This document shows, piece by piece, positions 9,067 through 18,009 of a DNA stretch of 64,000 nucleotides. This DNA is from Anaerolineales bacterium (GTDB taxonomy: Bacteria > Chloroflexota > Anaerolineae > Anaerolineales > Villigracilaceae), in the NCBI GenBank assembly GCA_025056175.1, contig JANWWK010000059.1:1-64000 (forward strand), written 5' to 3'. The notes beneath the pieces were generated by a model, which searched no databases, had not been told where the DNA came from, and saw only the letters and a list, made by a program, of their open reading frames with translations. The translations under genes were made by a program, and so were the position numbers. Each line of letters begins with the position of its first letter. Within the stretch, counting starts at the first letter, position 1.

Positions 9067-10308
9067 TTACTCCTGGTCATACGTGAGCAGACGACGTTCG
9101 CCTTGCAAAGCGCGAACTTCCGTCAAGTCTTGGGTAACTTCCAATGTGCCGAGATATTCGCCCTGTTCGCTCCGCACGGCATAATAACAAATGTAAATCA
9201 GTCGGCCTCGCAAATTAATCCAGAAGCGCGCACAGTCTTGTTTGCCGGTTTTGAAATCGCGCACAATCTGGTTGACAATATGCACACTCTTCGGTGGATG
9301 GCAGTATTGCACTTTGCGCCCCAGAATGGCACGCGAGCGATCAAAGATACGCTCTTTGCCTGGCGTAAAATATCGTACAGTATCATCTTTATCTACAAAT
9401 GTCAGGTCAAAGGGAAGGATTCGGAACGTGGCAATTAATTCTTCCAACGTAAAACTACCAGTAGGCATCTGAATACGTCCCCCAGCAGGAAATGGGTGTT
9501 TGATTTCTTTATGAACCCCTCCATCCGGCATCCACTCGAATTCAGGCGCATAGAGACAATACCCATATTCATCACTTTGCAAGTAAATCTCGTACCAATC
9601 CTGCTCGGTCAATAAATTCAATGCAGTAGGAAAAAGAATCTTTTTTTCTTTGTAAACCATCTCTTCGATGGCTTGAACAGCCGGAGAGACGGTAAACAAA
9701 TTGTAGGCTTTGGCTTCCGACGCAGTCATCGTTTCAACTTGCTGTAAACCGACTATGGTTTCTTTAAGCAAATTTCGTATCTCATCGTGTTTCCCCCACA
9801 TCACCATCGGCGGGCCAGGTAAATTGTTCTTTTCAAAAAAAGGAAACAGAAGATATTCTTTACGGCGATAGTGTTTATCCACATCCATCAAATGATTGAG
9901 CAAACCCTGAATCGTGCGCATCGTTTCAGTAACGTCCGTTTCAGCATGCAAGGATTCCACCTTATGCATAAGCAGACGGATCTGCGCGGTCGTCCTGGTC
10001 AGTTCACGGTTTTCTTGCACAAAGGTATGCACGGGATGACCTGGCACGGTTTCAGGCGTTTCGCTCAAATCGAGATGTTTTTTCAAAACGCGTGTATGTG
10101 TATCGCACAATTCCTGAATCTGTTGAGCAGAAAGGCCTTCCTGCACCAGTTGAACTTCCATCAAAAACACATCGCTATAATCCGCCTCGTCAAGCAAGGT
10201 TTCAAGTTGATGTTTGATTTGTTCTTCGGAAGCGCCACTGTGCAACTGGCGAATCAAATGTTTCATGATTTCAATGCGTTGCTGACGATTGTTGATGAGT
10301 TCACTCAT
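9067..10308 (-). CDS. DUF438 + hemerythrin-like + PAS domain protein
   Basis: MSELINNRQQRIEIMKHLIRQLHSGASEEQIKHQL; hemerythrin-like LMDVDKHYRRKEYLLFPFFEKNN..HDEIR; C-terminal PAS (LTFVDKDDTVRYFTPGKERIFDRSRAILGRKVQYCHPPKSVHIVNQIVRDFKTGKQ). Confidence 0.85.
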   Translation of the reverse strand: MSELINNRQQRIEIMKHLIRQLHSGASEEQIKHQLETLLDEADYSDVFLMEVQLVQEGLSAQQIQELCDTHTRVLKKHLDLSETPETVPGHPVHTFVQENRELTRTTAQIRLLMHKVESLHAETDVTETMRTIQGLLNHLMDVDKHYRRKEYLLFPFFEKNNLPGPPMVMWGKHDEIRNLLKETIVGLQQVETMTASEAKAYNLFTVSPAVQAIEEMVYKEKKILFPTALNLLTEQDWYEIYLQSDEYGYCLYAPEFEWMPDGGVHKEIKHPFPAGGRIQMPTGSFTLEELIATFRILPFDLTFVDKDDTVRYFTPGKERIFDRSRAILGRKVQYCHPPKSVHIVNQIVRDFKTGKQDCARFWINLRGRLIYICYYAVRSEQGEYLGTLEVTQDLTEVRALQGERRLLTYDQE

Positions 10309-10374
10309 ATGATTTTCCTTTCGCTTCAAAATAGTATCTTATTTGAGAGTATAACGCGCAAAGCAGACAAAGTA

Positions 10375-10390
10375 TGTGATAAATGTCACA
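10375..10390. promoter_or_regulatory. CRP/FNR-superfamily binding site
   Basis: TGTGA-TAAATG-TCACA, perfect palindromic half-sites with N6 spacer, between divergent 9067-10308 (-) and queA (+). Confidence 0.8.
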
Positions 10391-10391
10391 A

Positions 10392-10410
10392 TTCTCTCTC
10401 AAAGAGAGAA
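10392..10410. promoter_or_regulatory. Perfect inverted repeat in queA 5' region
   Basis: TTCTCTCT-CAA-AGAGAGAA, 8-bp arms. Confidence 0.6.
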
Positions 10411-10441
10411 CTTGCAGTACAATTGCAACGTTTGCTGTTCT

Positions 10442-11449
10442 ATGAAAACTTCTGACTTCGACTACGACTTACCCGAATCATTCATTGCGCAAACGCCCGT
10501 TGAGCCGCGCGATTCTTCGCGTCTGATGATTCTCGACCGCAAGAGCGGCCAGATTGAACACCGCATTTTCCGCGAAATCGGTGCATACTTGTGCCCCGGC
10601 GATGTGCTGGTCATCAATCAGACGCGCGTCATTCCGGCGCGCCTGCCAGCCCGTAAAGAAACCGGCGGCAAAGCCGAAATTTTGCTGCTGCGGCGCGAAA
10701 CGGATACCGTGTGGGAATGCCTGGTGGGCGGTAAGGGACTTGGCCCTGGAAAACGGCTCAGGCTGAGCGATGGCCTGGGCGCAGAAATCCTCTCCGGCCT
10801 GGATGGCTCGCGCCGCCGCATCCGCTTTGACGAACCGGTAGAAAGCCATCTTCCACAAGATGGCGAAATGCCGCTGCCTCCGTACATTCACGAAAAACTG
10901 ACTGACCCGGAACGCTACCAAACCGTGTACGCCAAAACGCCCGGCTCTGCCGCCGCGCCCACCGCTGGCCTGCACTTTACACCGCGCCTTATCGAGGAAC
11001 TGCGCGCCCAGGGCGTGTTGTTTGCTGAAGTCACCCTGCACGTCGGGCTGGATACGTTCGCTCCGGTGACCGAAGATGACCCCCGTCAGCACAAAATTCA
11101 CACCGAATGGTGCGAGGTGACACCCCAGACCGCAGAGCAAATCAACATCGCCCGCGCCGCCGGTGGACGGGTCATCGCCGTTGGCACCACCAGTGTCCGC
11201 ACCATCGAAAGCGCCGCCGGGCCGACGGGCATTTTGCCCTACGCCGGACCGACGGCGCTCTACATCCTGCCCGGCTATACCTTTCGCGCGGTAGATGCGA
11301 TTATCACCAACTTCCACCTGCCCAAATCTACTCTGATTATGATGATTAGCGCCTTTGCCGGGCGCGAAACCGTTTTGAACGCTTACGAAACCGCCAAACA
11401 ACAGGGGTATCGCTTCTTTTCGTTTGGAGATGCAATGTTGATAAAGTAA
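10442..11449 (+). CDS. queA: S-adenosylmethionine:tRNA ribosyltransferase-isomerase
   Basis: FDYDLPESFIAQTPVEPRDSSRLM, TRVIPARL, AAPTAGLHFT, HVGLDTFAPV, VGTTSVRTIE, NFHLPKSTLIMMISAF; start ATG 10442. Confidence 0.96.
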   Translation: MKTSDFDYDLPESFIAQTPVEPRDSSRLMILDRKSGQIEHRIFREIGAYLCPGDVLVINQTRVIPARLPARKETGGKAEILLLRRETDTVWECLVGGKGLGPGKRLRLSDGLGAEILSGLDGSRRRIRFDEPVESHLPQDGEMPLPPYIHEKLTDPERYQTVYAKTPGSAAAPTAGLHFTPRLIEELRAQGVLFAEVTLHVGLDTFAPVTEDDPRQHKIHTEWCEVTPQTAEQINIARAAGGRVIAVGTTSVRTIESAAGPTGILPYAGPTALYILPGYTFRAVDAIITNFHLPKSTLIMMISAFAGRETVLNAYETAKQQGYRFFSFGDAMLIK

Positions 11450-11470
11450 CAAGCAAGACATCATGACCAC

Positions 11471-12754
11471 ATGGAGGTTCCGTTGAAGCCCTCTTCTGAA
11501 ACCGCTTTCGTGCTTGGCGTAAACTACTGGCCGCGCCGCAAGGCAATGTACTGGTGGTCAAACTTTGACCCCGCCGAAGTGGATGATGAATTTGCCCTGA
11601 TAAGCGATTTAGGGCTTTATGCTGTTCGCATTTTTCTGCTGTGGGATGATTTCCAACCCGAACCGAATGAGGTCTCAAAAACAGCGCTCTCGAACCTGGT
11701 CACAGTGGCCGACCTGGCCGTTAAGCACCAGCTCGGCCTGGATGTGACCTTCTTTACTGGTCACATGAGCGGCCCAAATTGGGCGCCGCGCTGGTTAATT
11801 GCAGAACGCGAAGGCTGGCCTTCCCCCTATTTCGGCTTCATGCGACAAGTGGTCAGTCAGGGCAAAATTGTACCGAACGGAAACTACCACAACATGTTTA
11901 CCGACCCCGAAGCATTGACGGCCGAACGTCTGCTGCTCAAGACGGTGGTTGGCGCGCTCAAAGGGCATCAGGGCGTGTGGATGTGGAACCTGGGCAACGA
12001 ACCTGACCTGTTCGCCTGGCCGTCTGACGCCGCGCAAGGCCGCGCCTGGGTGCGCGAGATGACAGGCATCATCAAAGAAATAGACGACCAAACACCGGTC
12101 ACAATCGGAATGCACGCCTCGAACGTACAGATGGATACCGGCCTGCGCGTGCATGAGGTCTTTGCAGAAACAGATGTGGCGGTCATGCACGCCTACCCGA
12201 TGTACACCGACTGGGCGCGACATCCACTCGACCCCGAACACGTCCCCTTCATGACGGCGCTGACCGCACACCTGGCAGGCAAACCGGTGCTGATGGAAGA
12301 ATTCGGCGGCCCTACCAACCTGCGCGGAACCCCCTCCGAAACCTGGCGCTGGACGGCTTACGGCCTGGAGCGGGAGCAGTTTATGGCCTCAGAGCAGGAT
12401 TTCGCCGAATACATCCGGCAGGTTCTGCCAAACGTACAGGCGGTGGGCGCAACCGGCGCAATGCTGTGGTGCTTTGCTGATTACGCCGAAGAACTATGGG
12501 AATTGCCCCCATGCAGAGAGTCACGCCACGAGCGGCACTTTGGCCTCGTCCGTCCTGACGGCACGCTCAAACCCCACGCCGAAGTCGTGCGCCAATTTGC
12601 GGCACAGAACCCCACCGTACAACCCATTCCCGAGTATGCGCGCTTTCCCGCTTTGAACGGAGAGGAGTTTTATGGCCAACGGATGTACGAGGACATGAAA
12701 GCACTTTACGAAGCCTACCTGCAACAAAAGGCCAATTGCCAGCACACCGGGTGA
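11471..12754 (+). CDS. Glycoside hydrolase, clan GH-A (GH5/mannanase-like)
   Basis: GVNYWPRRKAMYWW, LGLYAVRIFLLWDDFQP, WMWNLGNEPDL, VLMEEFGGPT (acid/base and nucleophile Glu contexts). Confidence 0.8.
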   Translation: MEVPLKPSSETAFVLGVNYWPRRKAMYWWSNFDPAEVDDEFALISDLGLYAVRIFLLWDDFQPEPNEVSKTALSNLVTVADLAVKHQLGLDVTFFTGHMSGPNWAPRWLIAEREGWPSPYFGFMRQVVSQGKIVPNGNYHNMFTDPEALTAERLLLKTVVGALKGHQGVWMWNLGNEPDLFAWPSDAAQGRAWVREMTGIIKEIDDQTPVTIGMHASNVQMDTGLRVHEVFAETDVAVMHAYPMYTDWARHPLDPEHVPFMTALTAHLAGKPVLMEEFGGPTNLRGTPSETWRWTAYGLEREQFMASEQDFAEYIRQVLPNVQAVGATGAMLWCFADYAEELWELPPCRESRHERHFGLVRPDGTLKPHAEVVRQFAAQNPTVQPIPEYARFPALNGEEFYGQRMYEDMKALYEAYLQQKANCQHTG

Positions 12755-12797
12755 CGCCCCGGCCGACTTCCCCCCTGCGCCCGTCAGACCTGGACAT

Positions 12798-13556
12798 ATG
12801 AACAATCTGACAACACTGAACGCTGAACTCGTGACATGCCGCCGATGTCCCCGCCTGACCGCCTGGCGCGAACAGATAGCGCGCGAAAAACGTAAAGCCT
12901 ACCGCGACCAGAACTACTGGGGCAAGCCCGTTCCGGGGTTTGGAGACCCGCAAGCGAAGGTCATGGTAGTCGGTCTGGCACCAGGCGCACACGGCTCAAA
13001 CCGCACCGGGCGAATGTTTACGGGCGATGCTTCGGGAGACTTTCTCTACCCCGCACTCTACCGCGCTGGTTTTGCCAGCCAGCCCCATTCACACACACGC
13101 GAAGATGGCCTGACGCTGCACGGCCTGTACATCACTGCGGCAGTGCGTTGCGCTCCGCCCGGTAACCGACCTTTACCAGCAGAACTTGCCAGCTGTCAAC
13201 CCTACCTGGCCGCAGAATTGGATTGCATACGCCCTAAGGTGATTGTCGCGCTGGGTCGGATAGCCTTTGACAGCATCTTGCAGATATGTTTGGTCAAGAA
13301 ATCTGCCTGGACGTTCGCACACGGAGCGCATTACCGCTTTAGCCCCGAAAACAGCTCCCCCAACACCCCCTCCTGGTTGCTGGAAACAGAACACTGGCTG
13401 ATTTCCTCCTACCACCCCAGCCAGCAAAACACCCTGACCGGCCGACTGACGCAAGCAATGTTCGATGAAATTTGGACAGCGGCGAGGCAACTGGCAAGGA
13501 CAGATGGTTCAGCCACCTCATCCGCTCCATTATCTGCTTCATCTGCTTCCCCATGA
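12798..13556 (+). CDS. Uracil-DNA glycosylase, family 5 (UdgB-like)
   Basis: CRRCPRLTAWREQIA, VVGLAPGAHGSNRTGRMFTGDASGDFLY, AAVRCAPPGNRPLPAELASC, SYHPSQQNT. Confidence 0.9.
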   Translation: MNNLTTLNAELVTCRRCPRLTAWREQIAREKRKAYRDQNYWGKPVPGFGDPQAKVMVVGLAPGAHGSNRTGRMFTGDASGDFLYPALYRAGFASQPHSHTREDGLTLHGLYITAAVRCAPPGNRPLPAELASCQPYLAAELDCIRPKVIVALGRIAFDSILQICLVKKSAWTFAHGAHYRFSPENSSPNTPSWLLETEHWLISSYHPSQQNTLTGRLTQAMFDEIWTAARQLARTDGSATSSAPLSASSASP

Positions 13557-14332
13557 AACGCTTTCTCAAAATTGTCCTGCTTTCCACTTTGCTGCTCCTT
13601 CTGGTCGCCGTGGGTGGCTTCGTCCTGTGGGCGGAGACCCCTGCCCGTCCCGGCGTGGCGGCGCTCAAAGCCCTTGAATCGGATGAGTTCGTGTACGTCT
13701 TCGAGCACGAAAACCACATCGTCTTCTACCCGGCAATTTGCGAGGCCAAACTTACCGCAGAAAACGCCACCGGCCAACCCCACACCATCACAGCGTTCAT
13801 CTTCTACCCCGGCGGACGTGTGGATTACCGCGCCTACGCGCCTGCGTTGCGAAAAATTGCCGAGCAGGGCATCATCGTCTTCCTGTTGCGTGTGCGGCTC
13901 AACCTGGCCTTCTTTGACATCGAAGCCGGTGCACCTGTGCTGACCAGCACCGAAGGAGTAGACCTTTGGGCAGTGGGTGGACATTCGCTGGGCGGTGTTG
14001 CCGCTTCCATTTTCGCCCCAAACCACCCGCAAGTGCGCGGCGTGGTGTTTTGGGCTTCATACCCCACAGATGAGCAGCTGAAAACCATCGGGCTGCCTGT
14101 CCTCTCGATTTACGGCACGCTGGATGGCCTGGCGCGCCCGGAAGAAATTGAGCAATCCCGGGCGCTCCTGCCAGAAACGGCTGTGTTCCTGCCCATCGAA
14201 GGCGGCAACCACGCCCAATTTGGCGATTATGGCTTCCAAAATGGAGACAACCCTGCCTCCATTCCCGCCGAAACGCAATGGGAGCAAATTGCACAGGCAA
14301 CCGCTCAATTTCTGCTGTCGCTTACACGGTAA
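13553..14332 (+). CDS. Membrane-anchored alpha/beta hydrolase
   Basis: N-terminal TM; GGHSLGGV nucleophile elbow; overlaps UDG stop (ATGA). Confidence 0.8.
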   Translation: MKRFLKIVLLSTLLLLLVAVGGFVLWAETPARPGVAALKALESDEFVYVFEHENHIVFYPAICEAKLTAENATGQPHTITAFIFYPGGRVDYRAYAPALRKIAEQGIIVFLLRVRLNLAFFDIEAGAPVLTSTEGVDLWAVGGHSLGGVAASIFAPNHPQVRGVVFWASYPTDEQLKTIGLPVLSIYGTLDGLARPEEIEQSRALLPETAVFLPIEGGNHAQFGDYGFQNGDNPASIPAETQWEQIAQATAQFLLSLTR

Positions 14333-14363
14333 AACAGATACTCCCGCTGATAACCCCAAAACT

Positions 14364-15329
14364 ATGAAAACTCTGAAAAAACTCCTGCCTGGTATCATCA
14401 TCTTCCTGCTCCTCGCTCTCCTGCTGGGGCCGTTCCTTGTTCCTATTCCTCCGCTGGAAAACACCGTCAGCGAGCGCGAACTGGCTGACCCGGATAGCAG
14501 GTTCATCCCGGTCGGTGAATTGACCGTTCACTACAAACAAATGGGCAGCGGTGAACCGGTTTTCATCCTCCTGCACGGTTTTGGCGCTTCGACCTTCTCC
14601 TGGCGCGAGGTGATGGCACCATTCGCCGAACTGGGGCGAGTGATTGCCTACGACCGCCCAGCCTTTGGCCTCACGAGCCGTCCGATGCCCGGCGAGTGGA
14701 AAGGTCAAAACCCCTATAGCCCCGAATCTCAGGCTGCTATCGTCATCGGTCTGATGGATGCACTGGGCGTGGACACAGCCTGGCTGGTGGGCAATTCGGC
14801 TGGCGGAACGGTCTCCGTCTATACCGCCCTCACCTATCCCCAGCGCATCAGCGGCCTGATTTTAGTGGATGCAGCCATTTACACCGGCGGCGGCTCCCCG
14901 GGCTGGGTGCGTCCCCTGCTCGCAACACCCCAAATGCGTCGCATTGGGCCGCTTCTGGCACGGCAAATTGCTACCAGCGGCAACGATTTCATTCGCAGCG
15001 CATTTCACGACCCATCCCTGGTAACCCCGGAAGTTCTGGAAGGATACCGCAAACCCCTGCGCGCCCATAACTGGGACCGCGCTTTATGGGAACTGACGTC
15101 GGCCAGCCGTCCGCTGGGGTTAGCCGAACGTCTGAACGAACTGAACCTCCCCGTCCTGGTCATCACTGGTGATGACGACCGCATCGTGCCGACCGAACAA
15201 TCCATCCGCCTCGCCAATGAAATTCCTGGCGCGGCGCTGGCCGTCATCCCCAACGCCGGCCACTTGCCGCACGAAGAAAAACCCGCCGAGTTTATGCAAG
15301 CCGTGCGGGAGTTCCTCAAAAGCAGATGA
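14364..15329 (+). CDS. Alpha/beta-fold hydrolase
   Basis: LLHGFGASTFSWREV, VGNSAGGTV, VITGDDDRIVP, NAGHLPHEEKP; N-terminal TM. Confidence 0.88.
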   Translation: MKTLKKLLPGIIIFLLLALLLGPFLVPIPPLENTVSERELADPDSRFIPVGELTVHYKQMGSGEPVFILLHGFGASTFSWREVMAPFAELGRVIAYDRPAFGLTSRPMPGEWKGQNPYSPESQAAIVIGLMDALGVDTAWLVGNSAGGTVSVYTALTYPQRISGLILVDAAIYTGGGSPGWVRPLLATPQMRRIGPLLARQIATSGNDFIRSAFHDPSLVTPEVLEGYRKPLRAHNWDRALWELTSASRPLGLAERLNELNLPVLVITGDDDRIVPTEQSIRLANEIPGAALAVIPNAGHLPHEEKPAEFMQAVREFLKSR

Positions 15330-15353
15330 AAAGACAAACGGAGACCCCAACGG

Positions 15354-15824
15354 ATGACTGCGCTCCCCGCCCCTGATTTCGAGCTTCCCGATGTGCAAGG
15401 CAACCCCGTGCGCCTCTCGGATTTTCGCGGCAAGAAACACGTTGTGCTGGTGTTTCTGCGTGGGTTCATGTGACCGTATTGCCGCGCTCATCTCGCGCGC
15501 TTGCGCGATGATTACGCGGCCTTCACCGCGCGTGACGCGGAGATTCTCGCTATCGGTCCCGATGGCCCCAACGCCTACCGCCATTACTGGCGTGAAAACA
15601 GCCTGCCGTTCATCGGCCTGCCCGACCCCAAACACCGCGTGGCTGACCTGTACGGTCAGGAATGGAACATTTTCAAACTGGGGCGCATGCCTGCCTTGCT
15701 CATCGTGGACAAGAACGGCCTTATCCAATACCAATACTACGGCGATTCGATGAAAGACATCCCGGACAATGCACAAGTGCTGACCGAACTGGATAAACTC
15801 AATCGCCAGGCTAACCAGAGATAG
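15354..15824 (+). CDS. Peroxiredoxin-like (AhpC/TSA redoxin) candidate selenoprotein; UGA 15471-15473 read as Sec (UxxC)
   Basis: Single frame MTALPAPDFELPDVQGNPVRLSDFRGKKHVVLVFLRGFM-[UGA]-PYCRAHLARLRDDYAAF...GLPDPKHRVADLYGQEWNIFKLGRMPALLIVDKNGLIQYQYYGDSMKDIP; redoxin conserved on both sides of UGA; UGA replaces first Cys of CxxC. Confidence 0.72.
15481..15520 (+). promoter_or_regulatory. Candidate bacterial SECIS element
   Basis: GCCGCG...CGCGGC outer stem (6 bp), TCATC/GATGA and GCGC/GCGC inner stems, GCUU apical loop; apical loop begins 26 nt after UGA. Confidence 0.6.
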
Positions 15825-15871
15825 ACCATCAGCAGGCATACGCAACACGAACAGGAGATGCAGCAAAAACG

Positions 15872-16285
15872 ATGACAAACAACGAGGAACGTCCTTTCCG
15901 CGTAACGATTTTGGCCGTCTTCGTGTTATCTATCACGGTTTGGAACGTCATCCGCGCCTGGAGCGCTATCGCCAATTGGACAACCTTGCAAGAATTTGGA
16001 GCGCCGGCTGCTTATATTCTGGTCAGCGGATTGGTGTGGGGCCTGGCCGGCGCATGGCTGACTTACGCATTGTGGAGCGGAAAAGGCGCAGCCTTCTCCG
16101 GCGGGTTGATTGTGGCTGGTTTATATGCCGCCTGGTATTGGTTCGACCGGCTGTTCATCCAGCCTTCTCCAGCGCCCAACCTGCTGTTCAGCCTCGTCGT
16201 TTCGGGTGTGCTGGCAGCCATCTTCATCGGCGGCCTGTTTTGGGTAAAAGCGTTCCTGCGTAGCAAAGCGCGGTTTCGTTCTTGA
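15872..16285 (+). CDS. Small integral membrane protein (about 4 TM)
   Basis: Four hydrophobic segments, co-directional spacing. Confidence 0.6.
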   Translation: MTNNEERPFRVTILAVFVLSITVWNVIRAWSAIANWTTLQEFGAPAAYILVSGLVWGLAGAWLTYALWSGKGAAFSGGLIVAGLYAAWYWFDRLFIQPSPAPNLLFSLVVSGVLAAIFIGGLFWVKAFLRSKARFRS

Positions 16286-16336
16286 ACAGCCACTGGTCTG
16301 CAATTGCCAATCTCGAACTACTGTGAAGGAGAGACG

Positions 16337-17908
16337 ATGAGCGAAGCATCTGTCGAGCGTCATGCAAATGCCCGTATTCAAGATTTGCGCGAACGAAAAG
16401 CGCGTGCGCGACTGGGGGGTGGCGAGGAACGCATCGAAGCCCAGCACAAACGCGGCAAATTGACCGCCCGCGAACGGATTGACCTGCTGCTCGATAAAGG
16501 CTCATTCCGCGAAATTGATACCTTCGTGGTTCACCGCACCCACGATTTCGGTCTCGACCGGCAAAAATACCCCTCCGACAGCGTCGTGACCGGATGGGGA
16601 ACTATCGAAGGGCGGTTGGTGTACGTCTTTTCGCAAGATTTCACTGTGTTCGGCGGCTCACTCGGCGAAGTCCATGCCGAAAAAGTCGTCAAAATCCTGG
16701 ATATGGCGATGAAAAACGGCGCGCCCGTCATCGGAATAAACGACTCGGGCGGTGCACGCATTCAGGAAGGGGTGGTCTCATTAGGCGGCTACGCCGACAT
16801 TTTCCTGCGAAACACCCTCGCCAGCGGCGTCATCCCCCAAATTTCAGCCATCATGGGGCCGTGTGCTGGCGGCGCGGTCTATTCCCCGGCGCTTACCGAT
16901 TTTATCTTCATGGTGCGTAACTCCTCGTACATGTTCGTTACCGGGCCGGATGTCGTCAAAGCCGTAACCCACGAAGAAGTGACACAGGAAGAACTGGGCG
17001 GCGCCAGCGTGCATTCCGAAAAATCGGGCGTGTGCCATGTGGCCGCCGATAGCGAGGCCGATACACTGTATCTCATCCGCAAACTCATCAGTTACATCCC
17101 GCAAAACAACATGGAAGACCCGCCCTACGTCAACACCGGCGACGACCCGCTGCGGATGGACGAAAGCCTGGATACCATCATCCCCGATGATGCCGTAAAG
17201 CCCTACGACATGAAAGAAGTGATTCGACGTATTGTAGATAACGGTGAGTTCTTTGAGATTCACGAAAATTATGCCATGAACGTAGTGGTCGGTTTTGCGC
17301 GGCTGGGCGGGCACTCGGTTGGAATTATCGCTAACCAGCCGGCAGTGCTGGCGGGCGTGCTGGATATTGACGCCAGCGAGAAAGCGGCGCGCTTCATCCG
17401 CTTCTGCGATGCTTTCAACATCCCGATTGTGACGTTCGAGGATGTCCCCGGCTTTCTGCCCGGCACGGTGCAGGAACACGGCGGCATCATTCGCTCCGGC
17501 GCAAAATTGCTCTACGCGTACTGCGAGGCCACCGTCCCCAAGTTGACGGTGATTACGCGCAAAGCCTACGGGGGCGCCTACTGCGTCATGTCCAGCAAGC
17601 ACATTCGTGGCGATGTCAACTTTGCCTGGCCGACTGCCGAAATTGCGGTGATGGGGCCAGATGGCGCCGTGAGTATTGTCTTCCGCCGCGAACTGGAAAA
17701 GGCCGAAGACCCTGCCGCTCGCAAAAACGAACTCGTGAATGAATACCGCGAGAAATTCGCCAACCCGTATGTGGCGGCAGAACGCGGTTACATTGATGAT
17801 GTTATTGAACCCAGAGAAACCCGCCCGCGCCTGATTAACGCCCTCGAAATGCTCCAAAACAAGCGCGACTCGAACCCGGCTAAGAAACACGGCAACATCC
17901 CTCTGTAG
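16337..17908 (+). CDS. Acyl-CoA (propionyl-/methylmalonyl-CoA type) carboxyltransferase subunit
   Basis: [77 protein letters not shown]. Confidence 0.95.
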   Translation: MSEASVERHANARIQDLRERKARARLGGGEERIEAQHKRGKLTARERIDLLLDKGSFREIDTFVVHRTHDFGLDRQKYPSDSVVTGWGTIEGRLVYVFSQDFTVFGGSLGEVHAEKVVKILDMAMKNGAPVIGINDSGGARIQEGVVSLGGYADIFLRNTLASGVIPQISAIMGPCAGGAVYSPALTDFIFMVRNSSYMFVTGPDVVKAVTHEEVTQEELGGASVHSEKSGVCHVAADSEADTLYLIRKLISYIPQNNMEDPPYVNTGDDPLRMDESLDTIIPDDAVKPYDMKEVIRRIVDNGEFFEIHENYAMNVVVGFARLGGHSVGIIANQPAVLAGVLDIDASEKAARFIRFCDAFNIPIVTFEDVPGFLPGTVQEHGGIIRSGAKLLYAYCEATVPKLTVITRKAYGGAYCVMSSKHIRGDVNFAWPTAEIAVMGPDGAVSIVFRRELEKAEDPAARKNELVNEYREKFANPYVAAERGYIDDVIEPRETRPRLINALEMLQNKRDSNPAKKHGNIPL

Positions 17909-17917
17909 TAGATTACA

Positions 17918-17997
17918 GAATGAAGAATGATGAATGATGAATGCGGACGACAAAGTGAAAACCAAAAACATCATTTATCATTCCTCACTCATCCTTT
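17918..17997. repeat. Intergenic inverted heptamer repeats
   Basis: GAATGAA-GAATGAT-GAATGAT-GAATGCG (17918-17945) and inverted ATCATTT-ATCATTC-CTCACTC-ATCCTTT (17970-17997). Confidence 0.7.
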
Positions 17998-18009
17998 GAT
18001 GGAGTTTCC

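Noticed and set aside
10478-11470. 330-aa minus-strand ORF
   Set aside because: Shadow of queA.
17918-17997. Short repeats considered as a CRISPR array
   Set aside because: Unit length is 7 nt with no unique spacers and no cas genes in the window.
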